Shown here in pieces: positions 5,322-8,937 of a stretch of DNA of 8,937 bases. The notes beneath the pieces were generated by a model, which was not told the origin of the DNA, ran no database searches, and saw only the letters and a list, made by a program, of their open reading frames with translations. A program made the position numbers and the translations under genes. The stretch spans positions 1-8,937 of the forward strand of contig JAEZXP010000186.1 in NCBI GenBank assembly GCA_023419655.1, read 5' to 3'. Position 1 is the first letter of the stretch. Every line of letters begins with the position of its first letter. The DNA comes from Bacillota bacterium. GTDB taxonomy: Bacteria; Bacillota; Clostridia; Lachnospirales; Lachnospiraceae.

Positions 5322-6942
5322 GACCCTTTTCCTCCTCGAGCATATTTTGTTCCTTTTCCATTTCATCTGCCTGGTCTACAAGCAAAGCCAGCTTTTCCAA
5401 ATCTTCAATTTGGGCATTATCGATAGACTGCTGAGCTTTCTTTCTGGCTATATCAAATACTATACCTAAAAACTGAACAGCAATCAATGGGGTTACGGAA
5501 ATAAATGCAATTATTCCAAATCCGTTTACAAGAATGGATTGACCGCCCGTTGGAGAATTTGCGGCCACTGCCTGGGCTACCCCAAGGGTCAGAGGGGTTA
5601 AAAAAGCAGAGGTAAGGGCACCTCCGGAGACGCCTCCGGAATCAAATGCCAGTCCGACAAACAGCTTGGGGGTAAAGAACATCATAATAATTGATATGGC
5701 ATAGAGAGGGCCTAAAAACCAGAGTATATTTACCTCCGTTAATATCTTTAGCATCGAAAGAGAAGAGGCAAAGCCTATTCCGATGGCCAGGGTCATACGA
5801 ATCGTAAACTTTGTTATATGGCCGTTTGTGATTTCCTCTAACTGTTCTCCCAGAACCGTAACAGCCGGTTCAGATAGTGTGATTGCCGCTCCCAGGATGA
5901 ATCCGATGATTAAAAGCAGCCATTTGAACCATTCCGGGCGGGAAGGGTCCAGGAAGGTTTCTCCTATATATTTGCCCGCAAATGCAAAGCCATAATCAAT
6001 TCCTGACAAAAATATCAGCAGGCCGAAAAATACAATAACGGTTCCAAGTAAAATAGTTACAAATTCTTTCTTTGGCAGCTTTATTAAAAACAGCTGAAAG
6101 GGAAGGAATACAAGCACAACCGGTAATAAGGCCAGAACAACACCTACGAGATTTCCCGTAATAATTTCAAATAAATTGACGGCATAGCCGGGTGCATATA
6201 GCTGCTCTGCCGGCAATACGCCTCCATATCTGGCATTTAGAATAATACCATAGATGAACAGGGCAAGAATAGGCCCTACGGAGGCAAATCCAATAATACC
6301 GAAGGTGTCATCATTCCCCTTATGCTTTGACATCGTTACCGAGACACCCATTCCCAATGCCAATATAAAGGGAACGGAGATGTCGCCGGTTGTCGCACCG
6401 CTGCCATCAAAGGCCAGGGCAACAAATTCCTGGGGAACAAATAAAATCATTAAAAACACGATACCATACAGAATTGCAAATACAGCCCTTATATTTAAGT
6501 CCTTCATAATACGAAAGAGAGAAAATCCGACCATGATTCCGATACCGGCACCCATTATCCAGATAAAAACAGTTTCATTGATAATGGGCATTATCATGTG
6601 CGTTTGTCTGGCCAATACAGTCAGTGCCGGTTCGGCAACGGTAGCCAGAAGGCCAAAGAGCAAGCCAAAGAAAATAATGAAAAAGGCCTTTTTAAGTTTG
6701 ATTAATGAGCCGCCTACCAGCTTACCGATAGGAAGGATGCTGATATTCAGTCCGTCTAAAAATAATGCCTGTCCCAGTATTACGCTGAGATAACCGACGA
6801 TTAGCTTAATATAATCAGAAGGATTATTCAGAGGTGCGATAAAACCGCATACAAGAATTATGATGGCCGCAAGGGGCAGGGAAGATATAAATACTTCTTT
6901 TAATGTTGTTACAAAAATAGCAAGCTTATCTTTTAAGTTCAT
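5314..6942 (-). CDS. DUF1538-type polytopic membrane protein, duplicated
   Basis: A 542-residue membrane protein with many hydrophobic segments, recognised as the DUF1538 type, whose function is not established as far as I know. It consists of two homologous halves: A-E-P-A-L-T-V-L (103-110) matches S-E-P-A-V-T-V-L (357-364), V-A-L-A-F-D-G (174-180) matches V-G-L-A-F-D-S (429-435), and F-G-I-I-G-F-A-S-V-G-P (214-224) matches F-G-I-I-A-F-I-S-V-T-P (475-485), an offset of about 254-261 residues. Acidic residues E104/E358 and D179/D434 are kept in both halves within or next to membrane segments, as expected of a transporter or channel. The last ~45 residues form a charged, helical, probably cytoplasmic tail. 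AGGAG lies 8 nt before the ATG. It heads an operon with two PII-like genes, which suggests a PII-regulated transporter; substrate unknown. Confidence 0.85.
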   Translation of the reverse strand: MNLKDKLAIFVTTLKEVFISSLPLAAIIILVCGFIAPLNNPSDYIKLIVGYLSVILGQALFLDGLNISILPIGKLVGGSLIKLKKAFFIIFFGLLFGLLATVAEPALTVLARQTHMIMPIINETVFIWIMGAGIGIMVGFSLFRIMKDLNIRAVFAILYGIVFLMILFVPQEFVALAFDGSGATTGDISVPFILALGMGVSVTMSKHKGNDDTFGIIGFASVGPILALFIYGIILNARYGGVLPAEQLYAPGYAVNLFEIITGNLVGVVLALLPVVLVFLPFQLFLIKLPKKEFVTILLGTVIVFFGLLIFLSGIDYGFAFAGKYIGETFLDPSRPEWFKWLLLIIGFILGAAITLSEPAVTVLGEQLEEITNGHITKFTIRMTLAIGIGFASSLSMLKILTEVNILWFLGPLYAISIIMMFFTPKLFVGLAFDSGGVSGGALTSAFLTPLTLGVAQAVAANSPTGGQSILVNGFGIIAFISVTPLIAVQFLGIVFDIARKKAQQSIDNAQIEDLEKLALLVDQADEMEKEQNMLEEEKGLD

Positions 6943-6994
6943 TGGTCAGTCTCCTATCTCTGTTTATAATGTACATGTGTTTCATTTATAATCA

Positions 6995-7020
6995 GCGCTG
7001 TTTGGCTAAAAACGCAGCGC
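6995..7020 (-). promoter_or_regulatory. Hairpin in the leader of the DUF1538 operon
   Basis: GCGCTG and CAGCGC form a 6-bp GC-rich inverted repeat with a 14-nt spacer, conspicuous in otherwise very AT-rich sequence. It lies 53 nt upstream of the membrane-protein start and would be in the 5' leader if transcription begins at the TATAAT-like box read on the - strand at 7056-7051. It could be a leader hairpin or a protein operator. No T-run follows it. Confidence 0.3.
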
Positions 7021-7089
7021 AGGAATGGAATATAATTTTATACATACGCTATTATATTACTATATTTTTGATATAGCCTGCAACCTAAA

Positions 7090-7121
7090 ACTTTATAAAT
7101 ATTAAATAAAATTTATAAAGT
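7090..7121. promoter_or_regulatory. Inverted repeat, candidate operator in the divergent region
   Basis: ACTTTATAAAT and ATTTATAAAGT are perfect 11-bp inverted repeats with a 10-bp spacer. Each arm contains the palindrome TTTATAAA, and the two copies are 20 bp apart, about two helical turns, as for a dimer-of-dimers binding site. It ends 24 bp upstream of the citrate synthase -35 box and lies between the two divergent genes, so it could control either or both. It does not fit the CcpC pattern ATAA-N7-TTAT. AT-richness makes chance occurrence easier, hence the moderate confidence. Confidence 0.45.
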
Positions 7122-7145
7122 GAAAAATCAAAGTCCAATTAAATA

Positions 7146-7174
7146 TTGACAATTATTAGCTTGAAGTTTATTAT
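7146..7174 (+). promoter_or_regulatory. Sigma-A promoter of citrate synthase
   Basis: A perfect TTGACA (7146-7151) is followed after 17 bp by TATTAT (7169-7174). Transcription should begin near 7181, inside a tandem pair of ATTAATGT (7175-7182 and 7183-7190). The resulting leader of about 110 nt contains a terminator-like hairpin before the gene. Confidence 0.72.
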
Positions 7175-7207
7175 ATTAATGTATTAATGTGAGACAATGT
7201 AAATATC

Positions 7208-7247
7208 ACAGGCAGCTGCCTATCGTGACATCTGCCTGTTTTGTTTT
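7208..7247 (+). terminator. Leader terminator (candidate attenuator) before citrate synthase
   Basis: ACAGGCAG (7208-7215) pairs with CTGCCTGT (7232-7239), 8 bp, followed at once by TTTTGTTTT (7239-7247), a standard intrinsic terminator shape. It lies between the sigma-A promoter and the citrate synthase ATG, about 27 nt after the predicted start and 44 nt before the gene. The loop carries a second CTGCC, forming the palindrome AGGCAGCTGCCT (7210-7221). An alternative stem, ATATCAC (7203-7209) with GTGACAT (7225-7231), six pairs and one mismatch, shares bases 7208-7209 with the terminator stem and could compete with it. No known riboswitch, T-box or protein-binding leader was recognised. An unrelated upstream terminator is unlikely, since no gene precedes it on this strand. 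Confidence 0.62.
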
Positions 7248-7291
7248 CTAGATTATCTGTTAATTCATCATAAGAAAGGAAGGAGATTATT

Positions 7292-8665
7292 ATGAACAAA
7301 TACTCTGAAATCACCCCGGAGATATATAATTTGGCTGAGATGGTAAAGCAGAATTGTGTTATTGATTCCGAATTATATACGAAATATGACGTGAAACGAG
7401 GTTTGCGTGATATTAGTGGAAAGGGTGTGCTTGCCGGACTTACAGAAATCTGTGACGTACATTCTTATAACATTGTAGATGGCGAATATGTGCCCTGCGA
7501 AGGTAAACTTTATTATCAAGGTATGGACGTGGAGGATATCATTGACGGATTTATTAAGGATGACCGCTATGGATTCGAGGAGGTAACCTATCTTTTATTA
7601 TTTGGTGAGTTGCCGGATATAAACCAGCTGGATGACTTTATTAAGCTTCTGGAATTCTACCGGGAGCTTCCTCCAAGCTTTGTAAGAGACATCATTATGA
7701 AGGCTCCCAGCAAGGACATGATGAACACGCTGGCCCGCAGTGTGCTTACGCTGTATTCCTATGACGAGCAGGCGGATAACATAACCATAGAGAATGTACT
7801 TCGTCAGGGATTGCAGCTGATTGCATTGTTTCCTCTCTTATCGGTATATGGCTATAAGGCATACCGCCATTATCATGATGGCAAAAGCCTGGTAATCCAC
7901 CCTCCGAAGCAGGGATTGTCCACTGCCGAGAACTTATTATATATGCTTCGGTCAAATAAAAAGTATACCAAGCTTGAGGCCAAGATACTCGATATCGCAT
8001 TGGTGCTTCATGCAGAGCATGGCGGAGGTAACAATTCCACCTTTACCACCCATGTTGTATCCTCTTCCGGTACGGATACATATTCGGCCATTGCCGCTTC
8101 TCTTGGCTCCTTAAAGGGACCCAAACACGGCGGTGCCAACATTAAGGTTATGCAGATGTTCGACGACTTGAAGAAAAAGGTCAAGGATTGGACCAGCGAA
8201 GAAGAGGTAGGCAAGTATCTTGCTGATTTGCTGAACAAGAAAGCCTTTGATAAAGCCGGTCTTATCTATGGAATGGGTCATGCGGTATATTCAATCTCCG
8301 ACCCCCGTGCAAATGTATTCAAGCAATATGTAAAAAGCCTGTCCGAAGAGAAGGGAATGCAGGAAGAATTCTCCCTGTATGAAATGGTTGAGCGAATGGC
8401 ACCGGAGATAATTGCCAGGGAAAGAAAGATATATAAGGGTGTAAGCGCCAACGTGGACTTCTACAGCGGATTCGTATATCATATGCTTGGTCTTCCGATG
8501 GAACTGTATACGCCGATATTTGCTGTTGCCAGAATATCCGGCTGGATGGCCCACCGCCTTGAAGAGCTTACGAATTCAGGCAAGATTATCCGTCCTGCTT
8601 ACAAATGTGTGGCAGAACGCAGAGGCTATGTGAACCTTAAGGACCGTAAAGGGAGTGAAGTATAA
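7292..8665 (+). CDS. gltA: Citrate synthase
   Basis: A 457-residue enzyme condensing oxaloacetate and acetyl-CoA to citrate in the cytoplasm; in anaerobic clostridia this mainly feeds 2-oxoglutarate and glutamate synthesis. The catalytic triad is intact: H279 in G-P-K-H-G-G-A-N, H330 in G-M-G-H-A-V-Y and D389 in N-V-D-F-Y-S-G (equivalent to E. coli H264, H305 and D362). H243 in H-A-E-H-G-G-G-N is the oxaloacetate-binding His. D-P-R follows H330 as expected. The length is slightly above the 370-430 residues of many citrate synthases because of an N-terminal part of about 70 residues and a 10-residue longer segment between the two catalytic His. AGGAG (7281-7285) lies 6 nt before the ATG. It appears to be monocistronic, with its own promoter and leader terminator. 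A 2-methylcitrate synthase activity cannot be excluded by sequence alone. Confidence 0.96.
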   Translation: MNKYSEITPEIYNLAEMVKQNCVIDSELYTKYDVKRGLRDISGKGVLAGLTEICDVHSYNIVDGEYVPCEGKLYYQGMDVEDIIDGFIKDDRYGFEEVTYLLLFGELPDINQLDDFIKLLEFYRELPPSFVRDIIMKAPSKDMMNTLARSVLTLYSYDEQADNITIENVLRQGLQLIALFPLLSVYGYKAYRHYHDGKSLVIHPPKQGLSTAENLLYMLRSNKKYTKLEAKILDIALVLHAEHGGGNNSTFTTHVVSSSGTDTYSAIAASLGSLKGPKHGGANIKVMQMFDDLKKKVKDWTSEEEVGKYLADLLNKKAFDKAGLIYGMGHAVYSISDPRANVFKQYVKSLSEEKGMQEEFSLYEMVERMAPEIIARERKIYKGVSANVDFYSGFVYHMLGLPMELYTPIFAVARISGWMAHRLEELTNSGKIIRPAYKCVAERRGYVNLKDRKGSEV

Positions 8666-8671
8666 TCTTTT

Positions 8672-8700
8672 AAAAATAAATTTTATAAAAATTCATTTTT
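8672..8700 (+). terminator. AT-only hairpin after citrate synthase
   Basis: AAAAATAAATTTT (8672-8684) faces AAAATTCATTTTT (8688-8700): 12 of 13 positions pair, with one A-C mismatch and a 3-nt loop. It begins 6 nt after the stop and ends in five T. All the pairs are A-T, so it is a weak terminator at best, but it is the only candidate before the spore-protein gene. Confidence 0.35.
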
Positions 8701-8738
8701 CACCAATTAACCATAAAGTTCTAGTGTATTTTTGCTTT

Positions 8739-8768
8739 CAATACATATACTAAAAACGTAACATCGTA
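8739..8768 (+). promoter_or_regulatory. Sigma-G-like forespore promoter
   Basis: CAATA (8739-8743) and CATCGTA (8762-8768) are 18 bp apart. This fits the forespore sigma-G pattern (GNATR - 18 bp - CATNNTA) with one mismatch in the -35. Transcription would start about 50 nt before the spore-protein ATG. Alpha/beta SASP genes are classical sigma-G targets, which supports the reading. Confidence 0.5.
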
Positions 8769-8827
8769 AACAACAACACAGATTATCCTAAAATGCAAAA
8801 AATGGATAAGAAAATGGAGGAGTTTAT

Positions 8828-8937
8828 ATGGCAAGCAGAAACAGAGCAGAAATACCTGAAGCCAGAGAAGCGCTGGACCGGTTTAAGTATGAGGTGGCGA
8901 ATGAATTAGGTGTTCCTTTAAAGAAGGGATACAACGG
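8828..8937 (+). CDS. Alpha/beta-type small acid-soluble spore protein (partial)
   Basis: The first 36 codons are present; the gene runs off the right edge (family length about 60-75 residues). The protein coats and protects DNA in the dormant spore and is degraded at germination. The signature is E-A-R-E-A-L-D-R-F-K-Y-E-V-A-N-E-L-G-V, including the germination-protease site in Y-E-V-A-N-E-L (cut after the Glu) and the Leu-Gly-Val-Pro-Leu stretch. GGAGGAG (8816-8822) lies 5 nt before the ATG. A sigma-G-like promoter precedes it, in agreement with expression only in the forespore. Which of the several paralogues this is cannot be told. Confidence 0.95.
   Translation, partial: MASRNRAEIPEAREALDRFKYEVANELGVPLKKGYN

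Noticed and set aside
5007..5366. ATG at 5366 as the start of the first PII-like gene
   Set aside because: It would add 15 mostly basic residues from out-of-frame sequence of the membrane-protein gene, with no good ribosome site; the TTG at 5321 has GAGGAGG at proper distance.
6254..6793. 179-codon open frame on the + strand inside the DUF1538 gene
   Set aside because: Mirror of a hydrophobic gene (Pro/Ile/Asn-rich antisense translation), no ribosome site; not a gene.
7051..7056. TATAAT on the - strand as the promoter of the DUF1538 operon
   Set aside because: The -10 box is good but no acceptable -35 lies 16-18 bp upstream, and this region is so AT-rich that such boxes are expected by chance; kept only as a possibility.
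7188..7210. TGTGA-N13-TCACA as a CRP-type site
   Set aside because: The spacing differs from the CRP site (TGTGA-N6-TCACA) and it lies downstream of the transcription start; more relevant as a possible RNA pairing in the leader.

Overview
The window looks like a piece of chromosome from an anaerobic, spore-forming clostridium, most likely Lachnospiraceae-like. The evidence is an AT-rich genome, strong AGGAG-type ribosome binding sites, sigma-A promoters matching TTGNNN-N17-TATAAT, and an alpha/beta-type small acid-soluble spore protein at the right edge. All genes are chromosomal housekeeping or metabolic types. No phage, plasmid, CRISPR, tRNA or rRNA sequence was seen.

Left part (1-3541, + strand): the tail of a sugar-acid or sugar catabolic operon. 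It holds the C-terminal two thirds of a class II (zinc) ketose-bisphosphate aldolase, a GntP-family permease and an FGGY-family carbohydrate kinase. Together they suggest uptake, phosphorylation and aldol cleavage of a sugar or sugar acid whose identity cannot be read from the sequence. The 332-bp gap after it (3542-3873) is filled mostly by a 198-nt near-perfect palindrome (MITE-like or structured RNA), followed by a clean sigma-A promoter for upp (uracil phosphoribosyltransferase, pyrimidine salvage). upp ends in a long hairpin that also lies between it and the converging genes.

Middle part (4643-6942, - strand): a tight three-gene operon. A 542-residue polytopic membrane protein of the DUF1538 type, made of two homologous halves, comes first. 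Two different small PII-like proteins follow, the first overlapping the membrane-protein stop codon by 8 nt with a TTG start, the second starting with GTG. The arrangement resembles other transporter-plus-PII pairs (AmtB-GlnK, SbtA-SbtB) and is the best candidate here for an undescribed system: a membrane transporter gated by one or two PII-like trimers.

Right part (6943-8937): a 349-bp divergent intergenic region carries an 11-bp inverted repeat, a strong promoter and a leader terminator before citrate synthase (+ strand). Citrate synthase is the entry to 2-oxoglutarate and glutamate, and 2-oxoglutarate is the classical PII ligand, so the divergent pairing may be meaningful. After citrate synthase come a weak AT-only hairpin, a sigma-G-like promoter and the start of the spore-protein gene, which runs off the window.
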